DNA of 64,000 nucleotides from Staphylococcus chromogenes (GTDB lineage: Bacteria > Bacillota > Bacilli > Staphylococcales > Staphylococcaceae): contig NZ_CP118953.1 in assembly GCF_029024625.1 (NCBI RefSeq), forward strand, positions 1,984,001 to 2,048,000. Reading direction: 5' to 3'. Each line of letters begins with the position of its first letter. The stretch's first letter is position 1. Of the stretch, positions 9,158-19,381 are shown piece after piece. The translations under genes and the position numbers were made by a program. The notes beneath the pieces were generated by a model. That model made no database searches and was not told the origin of the DNA. It saw nothing but the letters and a program-made list of their open reading frames with translations.

Positions 9158-9961
9158 TTACATAAAATCTGCAAAATGATCTCTGTAGCGCATATGCAAC
9201 ATCGACCCAACAACAAAGAATACTACTGCAACAAATACATTATATAAAGCGAGTTCCCAGTGCTCAATAAAATACCACTCATGGAATAATATTGCGGCAC
9301 GATAACTCTCTGCAATGAAATAAATTGGATTATACATCATAATCTTTTCTGGCAAAGACCCTGGTTTGGGTACCCAAAGAATTGGGGATGCATAGAAAAG
9401 AACCCTTAATAAAGCTTGCATTGCCATTTGCGTATCTCTCACAAGTACCCCTAACGTTGAAGTGAGCAACGCAATGGACATTGTAATAAAATAAGCAAAA
9501 GGAATATATATTAACAATTGGACAATATAAATTGAAGGGGGCACGCCCGCAATCATACACAATACCACAATGGCAAATACGAGTACGAGATGTCCATACA
9601 ATTTACTCGTCACAATGTACGTAGGAATGATCGACAAGGGAAAATTCATTTTTGCCACTTGACCATATTTCATCGTAATCGATTTTGTCCCTTCTAAAAT
9701 ACCTTGGTTGATAAAGAACCACATGCTAATCCCAACGAGTAACCAGTATATAAACGGCACACCATCAATAGGATGGTTGCTACGAATTCCAAATCCAAAC
9801 ACAAACCAATAAACCATGATTTGAATAATAGGGTTAATAATCTCCCACGCTAACCCTAAATAGTTATTATGATTTGTAATTTTTAGTTGGAACTGTGCTA
9901 AACGTTGAATGAGATAAAAACTCGTCACGTGCTCTTTTAGCACGGTTAAGACAGACTTCAT
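9158..9961 (-). CDS. tarG: Teichoic acid export permease TarG/TagG
   Basis: The membrane subunit of the TarGH ABC exporter that flips wall teichoic acid to the outside. It is an ABC-2 type permease with six predicted helices; the N-terminal half contains QRLAQFQ and NYLGLAWE, and the C-terminus ends in HMRYRDHFADFM, matching staphylococcal TarG. The ATG at 9961 aligns with the S. aureus start and gives 267 residues, but its ribosome site is weak; an upstream ATG at 9991 has GGGAGG too far away, so the start is uncertain. It is divergent from tarH, its ATPase partner. Confidence 0.92.
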   Translation of the reverse strand: MKSVLTVLKEHVTSFYLIQRLAQFQLKITNHNNYLGLAWEIINPIIQIMVYWFVFGFGIRSNHPIDGVPFIYWLLVGISMWFFINQGILEGTKSITMKYGQVAKMNFPLSIIPTYIVTSKLYGHLVLVFAIVVLCMIAGVPPSIYIVQLLIYIPFAYFITMSIALLTSTLGVLVRDTQMAMQALLRVLFYASPILWVPKPGSLPEKIMMYNPIYFIAESYRAAILFHEWYFIEHWELALYNVFVAVVFFVVGSMLHMRYRDHFADFM

Positions 9962-11156
<1,195 letters not shown>

Positions 11157-11270
11157 GACCTAGCAAGTATGTGGTATCTCGCTTCTCTAGATTGCATCCA
11201 CACACCATACTCCACCTTATGTAATCAACTTTACCCTATTAAACAGTGAAACATACATCTTAACTCTTAA

Positions 11271-11311
11271 AAAAACGTATTTCCGAACGTTGTATTCGGA
11301 AATACGTTTTT
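11271..11311. terminator. Bidirectional terminator between tarH and tarA
   Basis: Perfect stem AAAAACGTATTTCCGAA with its complement around a seven-base loop, with A and T runs on the two sides. It serves tarH and tarA and overlaps the tarA stop codon. Confidence 0.92.
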
Positions 11312-12134
11312 ATACTTTAAAATACTTTTGTTTAAGCACAGCAAATAAAAATTTAGGAATACGTTTAAAGCGATGAATACGTTTAATGTCTGTAATACCT
11401 CTGTACACCCATTCTAAATTGAGCGCTCGCCAAATGTACGGCGCACGTTTAACTTCACCACTAAATACGTCAATTGAGCCTCCAACCCCCATCATCATTG
11501 TGTGATCAAAGTGATGACGATTGTGTTGAATCCATTGTTCTTGTTTAGGATAACCCATGCCTACAAATATAAAATCCGGATTAAAATCACGAATTGTATC
11601 TACCACTTCAGCATCAGCAATATCAATAAATCCATGATGCGTTTGAATCTCCAAATTTGGGTATTGACGCTTTATCCGACGCGCTGCTTTCTCAACAACA
11701 GGCGATGTTGCGCCAAGTAAAAATACTTTTCGGTGTTCAATATCCGCAATATCTAAACATTGCTCCATGACTTCAATACCTGGCACCCGCTCTTGTAATG
11801 GATGTCCTAAGATTTTAGCCGCCTTTACAATCCCTGTGCCATCTGGAATGATATAATCCGCTTTCGTAATAATGTTTTGGTACATCGGTTCTTCAGAAGC
11901 ATAATGCACAATTTCTGGATTCGCCGTCACTACAAATAGATTATGTGGCGTAGGCGTATGCATGTAGCGTAAAATATTTTCGCGCATATCTAATAATGTG
12001 ACGTTATCAAACTGAATATCTAGCACTTGAACTTGCGCTTTCACTTTTTCAAGTGGATATGACTGCTGCGTTGATTCCATTTCATGACTAGGAAAAGAGC
12101 GCTCACTTTGTATCTCTGGCAACACTTTTGCCAT
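11310..12134 (-). CDS. tarA: UDP-ManNAc:lipid-linked GlcNAc ManNAc-transferase TarA/TagA
   Basis: TarA is the first committed enzyme of wall teichoic acid synthesis; it adds ManNAc to undecaprenyl-PP-GlcNAc at the inner membrane face. The WecG/TagA/CpsF family core is clear: VTANPEIVHYA, DGTGIVKAAK, FLLGA, FVGMGYPKQEQW and MMGVGGSIDVFSGE. At 274 residues it is about 20 longer than the S. aureus protein because of an N-terminal extension (residues 1-30) without recognisable features. The ATG at 12134 is preceded by AAGGTGA at close spacing and supports the long form. C-terminal basic residues (IKRIHRFKRIPK) fit membrane association. Confidence 0.94.
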   Translation of the reverse strand: MAKVLPEIQSERSFPSHEMESTQQSYPLEKVKAQVQVLDIQFDNVTLLDMRENILRYMHTPTPHNLFVVTANPEIVHYASEEPMYQNIITKADYIIPDGTGIVKAAKILGHPLQERVPGIEVMEQCLDIADIEHRKVFLLGATSPVVEKAARRIKRQYPNLEIQTHHGFIDIADAEVVDTIRDFNPDFIFVGMGYPKQEQWIQHNRHHFDHTMMMGVGGSIDVFSGEVKRAPYIWRALNLEWVYRGITDIKRIHRFKRIPKFLFAVLKQKYFKV

Positions 12135-12372
12135 AGTCTCACCTTCATTCTCTTGATTTTTACATCAGATTTACATACCATTTATGTAACTTTAACACAT
12201 TTTACACTTAAATCAAGTTATATCAACATTTTTAATACTAAAGTCTGAGCACCTATGACACCTTGCGGAACATTTTGTAAACATGTAAATATTATTGATG
12301 TCATCACTTTCGTATGCAGTGTATTAATCCACTGGAGTGATTAAAAGGTCAAATTTTAAAGGAGGTTATCAT

Positions 12373-12967
12373 ATGAAGGAATTCGACAAAATGATAGAGG
12401 GTCTTCCCTATCACGCAAACGATCCTGAGCTTGTAAAAGCACGTCAACAAACGGAAAGGTATTTACGACAATTTCCCTAGACGAAGATGAAGCACGTCAA
12501 GTGTTTTTAAGGCCACTCCTTGGCTCAACAAAAACGCATTTTACATTCACGCCCCCTATTCATATGGATTATGGATTTAATATTCATATTGGTGAATCGT
12601 TTTTTGCCAATGCCCACACAACATGGTTGGACATCGCCCCTATCTATATTGGTAATCATGTTAAAATTGGTCCAAACGTACAAATCATTACCGTCAATCA
12701 TCCATTGGATTCTATTGACCGACGTTCTGGCATTGAACAAGGGCAACCCATTTCTGTTAAAGATGATGTTTGGATTGGTGCGGGCGCTATTATTTTGCCT
12801 GGAGTTACAATTGGCAAAGGGCCACCATTGCCGCAGGTAGCGTGGTTACAAAAGATGTTACCCCTAGAACCGTCGTTGGTGGAAACCCCGCAACAGTAAT
12901 AAAACCCTATAGCCCCTTCCAACTACGACTGAAGTCTATAGGCGACAAAGGTCAAATTATTTTATAA
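12373..12967 (+). pseudogene. Sugar O-acetyltransferase (Maa/LacA-like), frameshifted
   Basis: A maltose/galactoside O-acetyltransferase with a left-handed beta-helix is spread over three frames. Frame one starts at 12373 behind a strong AAAGGAGG site and encodes the N-terminal Mac domain (EGLPYHANDPELVKARQQ), stopping at 12480. Frame two carries LDEDEARQVF and most hexapeptide repeats (HIGESFFANAH, GPNVQIITVNHPLD, DDVWIGAGAIILPGVTIGKG). Frame three carries the end, GSVVTKDVTPRTVVGGNPATV. Each break is explained by one missing base, the second in a G-run near 12819. The gene is either a recent pseudogene or affected by sequencing errors; the intact promoter side and high residue conservation suggest a recent event. 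Confidence 0.88.
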
Positions 12968-12998
12968 TACAGGTACTTACACAGAAAGGACTATCAAT

Positions 12999-13745
12999 AT
13001 GCAGGAACAATTCTGGCTTGTTTCTCCTGTTCCCATTTCACTCGTGTTATTGCTTTTTGTGACAACACTCTATTTAGTCAGTCACTATTATCAACGACAA
13101 CCGCTCTTCTCCATGTTAGATATTTTCTTAAACTATATTCCGGTTTTAACGCATGAATTTGGTCATGTGCTCTTTAACCGTTTAAGTGGCGGTCGCGCTG
13201 TAGATTTTGTTGTCGTTGTTAAACGAAGCGAGCGTATGGCTACAGGGCAACAAGGCTATGCCATTACCAAATCACGAAGTCGCTTAGGTCAAATCTGGAC
13301 CACTTTTGGAGGATATATTATGCCTCCCTTCATGTTGAGTGTGGGATTAATACTTCAAAGTAAGGGCTACGGCGCCTTATTTATACTGTTTTACATTCTT
13401 ATCTTTTTATACTTTACCGTCGTCACATCAAGAAAAATAACACCTATTTTGATTATATTTATCTTAGGGTTAGCGACTTACTTTGGAGTTCAATCTGAAA
13501 ATCTAACGAATTACTCGATGATTTATATGATGATTTATCATTTTTTACTCGGGACACTTTTAGGGGAAGTGCTTCAATCGACTGTGACAATTGCGCAACT
13601 TACCTTTGCAAGACCTAAACCGTCTTGGGATGGGAGTGCTTTAAGCGCATTAACACATATCCCTACTCTATTTTATGCTTCTATTTGGATATTATTGAAT
13701 TTAGCCAGTCTCTATTTTCTATTTCAGCAATTATTTGCATCATAA
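12999..13745 (+). CDS. M50B-like membrane metalloprotease
   Basis: A 248-residue protein with about six hydrophobic segments and the zinc-protease motif HEFGH at residues 52-56, followed by the NRLSGGRAVDF segment. This pattern fits the M50B-like peptidase family, whose substrates are mostly unknown. The ATG is preceded by AAAGGA. It lies 31 bases after the broken acetyltransferase in the same direction and could have been cotranscribed with it. The MITE-like element inserted at 13824 separates it from the mntR terminator. Protease activity is inferred from the motif only; a second metal ligand is not obvious. Confidence 0.8.
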   Translation: MQEQFWLVSPVPISLVLLLFVTTLYLVSHYYQRQPLFSMLDIFLNYIPVLTHEFGHVLFNRLSGGRAVDFVVVVKRSERMATGQQGYAITKSRSRLGQIWTTFGGYIMPPFMLSVGLILQSKGYGALFILFYILIFLYFTVVTSRKITPILIIFILGLATYFGVQSENLTNYSMIYMMIYHFLLGTLLGEVLQSTVTIAQLTFARPKPSWDGSALSALTHIPTLFYASIWILLNLASLYFLFQQLFAS

Positions 13746-13823
13746 GGCGCTAAGCATAAAGACCTTTTTTCATAAGTTGACGTTATAAGTTCTGGCTAAA
13801 TGACGTTTTTAATTTATATTAAA

Positions 13824-14237
13824 GGTTCTATAATAAATCGGACTGATGTATAAATAACTTCATTTATTTGATTGTTCCATAAAGCCTCGCTTTTCTAGGC
13901 GCCTCACCTCTGCATGAAGACGTTACGAATGAAATGAGTTACGTATTCAGTACACCTATGAACATGGGTGAATAGGTGATCCATAGTTTAAGATTGAGAT
14001 TATCTCAATCTTAAAATGGATTTTCGGTTTCGGCTAGATGCCTTAGAAGTCTCGGCTTAGGAATCAATCAAATACGCTATATATATTCACAAGCGTTATA
14101 AAATCTATTTTACGACTCAGTTTTACTGATTTAAAGAGTATTAAAATAACAAACAAAGTTCAAGAATTCGTACTCTTACAACAAAAAAGGAGTTTACTCC
14201 TTGATTTAATGTGACCAGTACGATTTGACAGAGAACT
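13824..14237 (-). mobile_element. MITE-like element, copy 1, with 8-bp target duplication
   Basis: A 414-bp non-coding element whose reverse complement matches the copy at 42981-43483. It begins GGTTCTATAATAAATCGGAC and ends in the complement of a related sequence (CGATTTGACAGAGAAC), so its termini are imperfect inverted repeats. It is flanked on both sides by ATATTAAA (13816-13823 and 14238-14245), a perfect 8-bp duplication. Internal hairpins include CACCTAT...ATAGGTG and AAGATTGAGAT...ATCTCAATCTT. Compared with the 42981 copy, about 90 bp in the middle is replaced by the latter hairpin and one hairpin of about 35 bp is missing. No transposase frame is present. Terminus and duplication length suggest mobilisation by an ISL3-family transposase. 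Confidence 0.85.
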
Positions 14238-14247
14238 ATATTAAAAT

Positions 14248-14285
14248 AGCCATCAACATGTACTCGAGGGTAAATGTTGATGGCT
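14248..14285 (-). terminator. mntR terminator
   Basis: Stem AGCCATCAACAT with ATGTTGATGGCT, followed on the minus strand by TATTTTAATAT. It ends mntR transcription. The transposable element inserted directly into the end of its T-rich tail. Confidence 0.88.
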
Positions 14286-14320
14286 TTCTAATTTATGTTA
14301 GAACTATGACCAATTATCTT

Positions 14321-14971
14321 TTAGGCTGCTCGTTCAGCAAAAATGACATTAGCATTTTCATAACTCAAGATTACCGTCTGTTCACCATTTTTAATTTCAA
14401 GCATTTGATTGGTTGCATCTTTACTTACAACCTCAATTGTCTCGCCTATTTGAATGTTTTTGCTTGAAAGATATATCAATAATTCTGATTTGTCACGGAC
14501 ACGTCTTAAAACAACTTTGTCCCCCGCATCAAATTCGATGAGTGGCGTATTATATCGTTCCACATAATCCGTACCTCTTGGAATGATGCCTCCGTGCGGA
14601 CAAGTTTCAGGATAATTTAACAATTCATCTAGCCTTTGTACAAATAAGTCTGAAACTCGGTGTTCTAACACTTCTGCTTCTGCATGGACTTCTTCCCAAG
14701 TATAATTCATAACCTCTATTAAAAATAATTCTATTAAACGGTGTCGTTTAATGATCTCTAATGTCGCCACAAGACCTTTTTCAGAGAGTTTGACGCCTTT
14801 ATACGGTTTCGTTTCAACGTATCCTTCTTTTTCTAAACGTCCCACCATTTCACTGACAGAGGGTGGTTTTATATTAAGAAACTGAGAGAGCGTTTTATTC
14901 GAAACATAATATGTTTTACCGTCATGACTCAGTATCGCTTTCAGATAATCCTCTTTTTCCTCAGTTAACAT
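14321..14971 (-). CDS. mntR: Manganese-responsive DtxR-family regulator MntR
   Basis: A 216-residue metal-dependent repressor. The N-terminal winged helix (LTEEKEDYLKAIL, then NIKPPSVSEMVGRLEKEGYV) is followed by the dimerisation/metal domain with LIELFLIEVMNYTWEEVHAEAEVLEH and the CPHGGIIP segment; the C-terminal third is an SH3/FeoA-like domain. It is divergent from mntABC and thus likely represses that operon when Mn(II) is sufficient. The ATG at 14971 has AAGAGGTGA upstream. The palindrome at 15050-15073 in front of mntA is its probable operator. Confidence 0.93.
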   Translation of the reverse strand: MLTEEKEDYLKAILSHDGKTYYVSNKTLSQFLNIKPPSVSEMVGRLEKEGYVETKPYKGVKLSEKGLVATLEIIKRHRLIELFLIEVMNYTWEEVHAEAEVLEHRVSDLFVQRLDELLNYPETCPHGGIIPRGTDYVERYNTPLIEFDAGDKVVLRRVRDKSELLIYLSSKNIQIGETIEVVSKDATNQMLEIKNGEQTVILSYENANVIFAERAA

Positions 14972-15017
14972 GTTTTCACCTCTTAAAAAGATTCACTTTA
15001 TTGTATCACGAAACAAC

Positions 15018-15073
15018 TTGACTTTGACAGAATACATTTTATAATATAAATTTATTAGGGTAACCTAAATAAA
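15018..15073 (+). promoter_or_regulatory. mntABC promoter with MntR operator
   Basis: TTGACT at 15018-15023 and TATAAT at 15040-15045 with a 16-bp spacer form the promoter. A palindrome with TTAGG and CCTAA half-sites flanked by AT arms (about 15050-15073) covers the start region. Position and symmetry fit a DtxR/MntR-type operator; binding is inferred. Confidence 0.82.
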
Positions 15074-15091
15074 ACAAAAGGTTGTGTTAAA

Positions 15092-15868
15092 ATGATTGAG
15101 ATTAACCACTTAAACCTAACCCTTCAGCATAAGCATGTTCTGAAAGACATCCATTTAACGCTTCCTTTAAATGGAGAAATTGTGGGTATCATGGGTCCAA
15201 ACGGAAGTGGTAAATCCACTTTGGTCAAAGCATTGGTAGGCGAACTACGTTTTCAAGGCGAAATCAAGCTTAATGGCAAACCTATTAGTCAAGAGAGGCG
15301 ACATATTGCCTATGTTCCTCAAAAAATGGCCTTAGATTTAGATTTTCCAATAGATGTTGAATCGTTAGTGCTCTCAGGGTGTTATGGTGAAATCGGTTGG
15401 TTTAAACGTGTTTCGCGTCAAAAGCGACAACAATGTCATCACTTATTGCAAGATTTAGAGTTATTCGATTTACGTAAACGCCCACTTCATACACTCAGTG
15501 GTGGACAATTACAACGTGTCATACTTGCACGTACATTAATGCGTACACATGAAATTTACATTTTAGATGAACCTTTTGTCGGCATTGATTTTAAAAGCGA
15601 AAAAATGATTATTCAAAAATTAAATGCGTTAAAACGTGAAGGCAAACTGATTATTATTGTTCATCATGATTTAACAACAGCAAAGGATTATTTTGATCGT
15701 GTGTTATTGCTTAACCAGAGTATCCAATATTTTGGTGCGACCGAGGAAATATTAACTCCTTCTAATATTGAGCACACTTTCCTCTCTGCATTACATACCG
15801 ACACGCTGACACAAAAATATCAATCGAAGGAGCAGACAAATAATGGCATTCCTACAACATCTCGTTGA
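15092..15868 (+). CDS. mntA: Manganese ABC transporter ATPase MntA
   Basis: The 258-residue ATPase of the Mn(II) importer. It shows Walker A GPNGSGKST (about residues 36-44), Q-loop YVPQKMALDLDFP, signature LSGGQLQR, Walker B IYILDEPFVG and H-loop IVHHD. The gene is first in mntABC and overlaps mntB by 26 bases. The start at 15092 follows AAAGG with a suboptimal spacer. Repression by MntR is expected from the operator directly upstream. Confidence 0.95.
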   Translation: MIEINHLNLTLQHKHVLKDIHLTLPLNGEIVGIMGPNGSGKSTLVKALVGELRFQGEIKLNGKPISQERRHIAYVPQKMALDLDFPIDVESLVLSGCYGEIGWFKRVSRQKRQQCHHLLQDLELFDLRKRPLHTLSGGQLQRVILARTLMRTHEIYILDEPFVGIDFKSEKMIIQKLNALKREGKLIIIVHHDLTTAKDYFDRVLLLNQSIQYFGATEEILTPSNIEHTFLSALHTDTLTQKYQSKEQTNNGIPTTSR

Positions 15869-16682
15869 TTATCCATTTTTAACACGCGCGTTATTAACCG
15901 CCATTTTCGTTGGCGCAGTCTGTGGCATTGTTGGCTGTTTTATCCTGTTAAGGGGCCTATCTTTAATGGGAGATGCTATGAGTCATGCTGTCCTTCCAGG
16001 CGTTGCGATTTCATTCATTTTACATATTCCTATGTTTATTGGGGCTTTGGTTACAGGTGTCTTGAGTAGCTTATGTATAGGTTATATTTCCGACACGACG
16101 AAAACCAAAAAAGACGCTGCTATAGGTATTATTTTCACGACGTTTCTTGCTACCGGGATTATCTTGATTAGTACGATACAGTCAACAACAGATCTTTACC
16201 ATATTTTATTTGGTAATATTCTCGCCATTACGGATGATGCCTTTCATACTACTTTTTGGATTAGTCTTTGCGTTATTATTTTAATTTTAATCCTTTATCG
16301 TCCCCTTAAAATTTCAACTTTTGATCCAATATTTAGTCGTATGAACGGACTACCAACGCGTGCGATTCACTATTTAGTCATGTTGTTGTTAGCCTTAGTC
16401 ATCGTCACAAGCGTGCAAACAGTAGGTGTTATTTTAGTCGTGGCACTTTTAATTACACCCGCGTCCACAGCCTATTTGCTCGCAAACAAACTATCAACGA
16501 TGCTCATGCTTTCATGTATATGCAGTGTCGTAAGTGCCACGATGGGCATTTACTTTAGTTTTCAACTCAACTTACCAAGTGGTGCCGTCATTGTACTCAT
16601 TGCTGCCCTACTCTATGTTTTAAGTTTTATTTATCACAAAATCAAATCTAGATTTCATAAAGGAGCTGTCCATACATCATGA
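15843..16682 (+). CDS. mntB: Manganese ABC transporter permease MntB
   Basis: A 279-residue ABC-3 family permease with eight or nine hydrophobic segments, including the conserved LRGLSLMGDAMSHAVLPGVA region (residues 37-56) and the QTVGVILVVALLITPAS segment. It carries Mn(II) across the membrane with MntA and MntC. GAAGGAG stands before the ATG at 15843. Its stop overlaps the mntC start (ATGA), so the three genes are tightly coupled. Confidence 0.95.
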   Translation: MAFLQHLVDYPFLTRALLTAIFVGAVCGIVGCFILLRGLSLMGDAMSHAVLPGVAISFILHIPMFIGALVTGVLSSLCIGYISDTTKTKKDAAIGIIFTTFLATGIILISTIQSTTDLYHILFGNILAITDDAFHTTFWISLCVIILILILYRPLKISTFDPIFSRMNGLPTRAIHYLVMLLLALVIVTSVQTVGVILVVALLITPASTAYLLANKLSTMLMLSCICSVVSATMGIYFSFQLNLPSGAVIVLIAALLYVLSFIYHKIKSRFHKGAVHTS

Positions 16683-17596
16683 TTAAACGTATTCTTACTC
16701 TCTTACTTGTTGCTGTGATGCTTACCGCTTGTGGTTTTGGTAAAAGTGAAAAACAAGATAAGTTAAAGGTTGTTACAACGAATTCTATACTTTACGATAT
16801 GACAAAAAATGTTGCAGGTGACCATGCAGAAATACATAGTATCGTGCCTATTGGTCAAGATCCGCACGAATACGAAATTAAACCGAAAGACATTCAAGCC
16901 CTCGCCGATGCCGATGTTGTTATTTACAATGGATTCAACTTAGAAAGTGGGAATGGTTGGTTCGAAAAAGCACTTAAAGAAGCTAATAAATCTTTAAAAG
17001 ACAAAAATGTTATCCAAGCAACAGAAAACGTCAAACCGATTTATTTAAATGGCAATGAGAAGTCAGCCACTCATATTGACCCACATGCATGGTTAAGTTT
17101 GGAAAACGGGATTAAATACGTTGAACGCATTCAAAAAGGGTTAGAAGAGGCTGATCAAAAACATCAAAAAGATTATCAAAAGCAGGGAGATAAATATTTA
17201 TCTGAATTAAAAACTTTAAATGCTAAAAGTCATAACCAATTCAATGACATTCCTAAAGACAAACGTAATATGATTACGAGTGAAGGGGCCTTTAAATATT
17301 TTGCAAAACAGTACGATATTCAACCTGGTTTCATTTGGGAAATTAATACAGAAAATCAAGGCACACCGCAACAAATGAAACAAGCGATTGATTTTGTCAA
17401 ATCTCATAATATGAAACACCTACTTCAAGAAACAAGTGTCAGTGATAAAGCTATGAAGCGTTTAAGTGAAGATACAGGAGCTAAAATTTACGGCACTGTC
17501 TACACAGATTCTATCGGTAAAAAAGGCAGTGATGGAGACTCTTATTACAATATGATGGCATCAAACATCAAAACCATTCACGATAGTATGAAATAA
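16679..17596 (+). CDS. mntC: Manganese-binding lipoprotein MntC
   Basis: A 305-residue substrate-binding lipoprotein of cluster A-I (ZnuA/MntC type). A lipoprotein signal ends in LTAC with the lipidated Cys near residue 18. Metal ligands expected in this family are visible: H of DPHEYEIKP, H of DPHAWLS, E of TSEGAFKYFA and D of YTDSIG. It overlaps mntB by four bases and is the last gene of the operon. A small hairpin (TTGAGTTA...TTAACTCAA, 17599-17622) and a stronger one at 17657 follow. Confidence 0.95.
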   Translation: MIKRILTLLLVAVMLTACGFGKSEKQDKLKVVTTNSILYDMTKNVAGDHAEIHSIVPIGQDPHEYEIKPKDIQALADADVVIYNGFNLESGNGWFEKALKEANKSLKDKNVIQATENVKPIYLNGNEKSATHIDPHAWLSLENGIKYVERIQKGLEEADQKHQKDYQKQGDKYLSELKTLNAKSHNQFNDIPKDKRNMITSEGAFKYFAKQYDIQPGFIWEINTENQGTPQQMKQAIDFVKSHNMKHLLQETSVSDKAMKRLSEDTGAKIYGTVYTDSIGKKGSDGDSYYNMMASNIKTIHDSMK

Positions 17597-17656
17597 CTTG
17601 AGTTACATTTGCTTAACTCAATAAAAGCGGAGAAACACGCTTTATCCTACATAAAT

Positions 17657-17694
17657 AGCCCTCAAAATTTATCTGAGAATAAATTTTGAGGGCT
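17657..17694 (+). terminator. Hairpin AGCCCTCAAAATTTAT type, downstream of mntC
   Basis: Perfect stem AGCCCTCAAAATTTAT with its complement around six bases, followed by ATTTTG. It can end mntABC transcription. Nearly the same hairpin occurs at 25352 and 57307, each time just ahead of a relative of the dispersed repeat. Confidence 0.85.
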
Positions 17695-17738
17695 ATTTTG
17701 ATACAAATTAGTTCATACAAATAGAATTGATAATACAA

Positions 17739-18100
17739 ATTTTATAACTTTAGAGCGGTGAATAATTATAGCAAATTTGATTGATTCCTAAGCCGAGACT
17801 TCTGAGGCATCTAGCCGAAACCGAAAATCCATTTTAAGATTTTTCACTTACCGCAATAAAATTAGTGGCAGTAGCTGACTGGATTACGTATGCGCTTTTC
17901 AAGCTTTACGCAACTTAAAATAAGGACCACCTATTCACGCATGTTCATAGGTGTACTGAAGACGTAACTCATTACATTCCTAACGTCTTCATGCACCGGC
18001 AGGCATTACTACGAAATCAAATAGATTTCTGTAATGCTCCAAGAAAAGCGAGGCTTTTTGGAACAATCAAATACATGAAATCAATTATGTCCCAGCCTCT
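17739..18100 (+). repeat. Dispersed repeat, copy 2, divergent ends
   Basis: About 300 bp (17787-18068) are nearly identical to the copy at 42981-43483, including CCTAAGCCGAGACTTCTGAG, the CACCTATTCAC...ATAGGTG hairpin, GAAGACGT...ACGTCTTC and GGCATTAC...GTAATGC. The left flank is only loosely similar and the right end reads ATGTCCCAGCC instead of the GGTTCT-type terminus, and no target duplication is seen. With the hairpin at 17657 it fills the 585-bp gap between mntC and mnhG2; no gene is visible there. Confidence 0.8.
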
Positions 18101-18181
18101 ATTTTACTACCACTTAAACAAGCAACGTTTAAAAATCACTTTCCATTCGATTTGTTTCATAAAGTATTAAAATCCGCTTCT

Positions 18182-18625
18182 TTAATCATCATCTAAACGA
18201 GAATATATTTTTTGACGCCGTTTTACTCTTTTTTCAACGCGTATTTTTCTTTGTTCTTCTGGATCTAAATCCGCTTTATTTAAATCAGAATCATCCTCCG
18301 TTGTCGGATGCTTTTGATACATATAAGCACCTGTCCGAAAAGCAGCCCGTGAAATCAAATGTCCTCCAACTGGAGACGTAATATTAATAAAGACGAGGGC
18401 GAGAATTGTTCTGACACTGACATATCCTTGGGCAAAAATAAAATAGATAAATACACCCACTAGCGTTAATAACACGGCTAACGTAGACGCTTTAGTTGCC
18501 GCATGGATACGTAAAAAGACATCTTGGAAACGCACCAATCCTATAGCACTAATCAGTGCAATGATACTTCCTGCAAAAACAAGAAAAGCGGCGAAGAGTT
18601 TAATGATTTCGTTTGTTGTTTCCAT
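18182..18625 (-). CDS. mnhG2: Na+/H+ antiporter subunit MnhG2
   Basis: The last subunit of the seven-gene Mrp-type cation/proton antiporter, needed for assembly or activity. It is 147 residues long, with three membrane helices (to about residue 95) containing [21 protein letters not shown] and IHAATKAST, followed by a hydrophilic, basic tail. It overlaps mnhF2 by 26 bases. Assigned to the Mnh2 operon by its position between mntABC and the sarA region. Confidence 0.92.
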   Translation of the reverse strand: METTNEIIKLFAAFLVFAGSIIALISAIGLVRFQDVFLRIHAATKASTLAVLLTLVGVFIYFIFAQGYVSVRTILALVFINITSPVGGHLISRAAFRTGAYMYQKHPTTEDDSDLNKADLDPEEQRKIRVEKRVKRRQKIYSRLDDD

Positions 18626-18902
18626 TAAACACGTTCCCCCCTTCCATGAAACGTGAAATTGTGACGGAACTCAAGAACGAAATAATCGCGATTAAAACAA
18701 CCGAATCTAAGAATGAAAATGTTTTAAAGAGTAGACTCAAAACACCTACTGTGGACATTAAAATGGCACTCATCGCATCGAACGCGACGACACGATCGGC
18801 AGTTGTAGGCCCTTTAATGAGACGAAATAATACAATGACTAAAGAAATGGCGAAAATAATAAGCGCCCCTGATAATAAATATTCTGTAATGGTCGATATC
18901 AT
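18600..18902 (-). CDS. mnhF2: Na+/H+ antiporter subunit MnhF2
   Basis: A 100-residue MrpF/PhaF-type subunit with three helices and the family segment [19 protein letters not shown] (residues 27-45). Small subunits E, F and G form part of the Mrp complex next to the large A and D proton-channel subunits. The start overlaps the mnhE2 stop by four bases, indicating translational coupling. Confidence 0.93.
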   Translation of the reverse strand: MISTITEYLLSGALIIFAISLVIVLFRLIKGPTTADRVVAFDAMSAILMSTVGVLSLLFKTFSFLDSVVLIAIISFLSSVTISRFMEGGNVFNGNNKRNH

Positions 18903-19381
18903 TTCGTCACCTCCACAATCAGTTCTTCATATTTTTTAATATTTTTTAGCAATTGTTTCTTCTCTTTTGCCGCAGTATCTATCGCATGGATTAAGAAAAC
19001 GTTAGGGTCACGGTTGACTCTAATAATCGTGGAACCTGGCGTGATAATAATCAAAATTGTGAGGAAAGTAATTTCCCAATCTGTGTCTAATTGTGTTTCA
19101 TACCAGACGAGTCCAGGGTCCATTTTATCTGTTTTGAAAAGTACATAATTAATAATTGAGAAAGTTGAAGTAAAAAGTTGATATAAGTACGTCATTAAAA
19201 ATTTAAAGGACACCCATATCTTTTTCGGATAAAACTCTTGGTCAAAAAATTTATGTACTAAATAAATAATAACTAATCCAATAATGTACCCGACAGTAAA
19301 AGTTGGAAATCTAAAGGAATCCTCATCTTGAAAGAGCACCCATAATATAGCAATCATAAAATTCAATGCAATTTGTCTCAT
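18899..19381 (-). CDS. mnhE2: Na+/H+ antiporter subunit MnhE2
   Basis: A 160-residue MrpE-type subunit with two or three N-terminal helices and a cytoplasmic C-terminal part containing the conserved [19 protein letters not shown] region and FLIHAID. It overlaps mnhD2 and mnhF2 by four bases each. GAGGTGA precedes the ATG at 19381. Its role is structural within the antiporter. Confidence 0.93.
   Translation of the reverse strand: MRQIALNFMIAILWVLFQDEDSFRFPTFTVGYIIGLVIIYLVHKFFDQEFYPKKIWVSFKFLMTYLYQLFTSTFSIINYVLFKTDKMDPGLVWYETQLDTDWEITFLTILIIITPGSTIIRVNRDPNVFLIHAIDTAAKEKKQLLKNIKKYEELIVEVTK

Noticed and set aside
12525..12922. Minus-strand frames across the broken acetyltransferase
   Set aside because: Antisense shadows; the plus-strand frames give a coherent hexapeptide-repeat protein.
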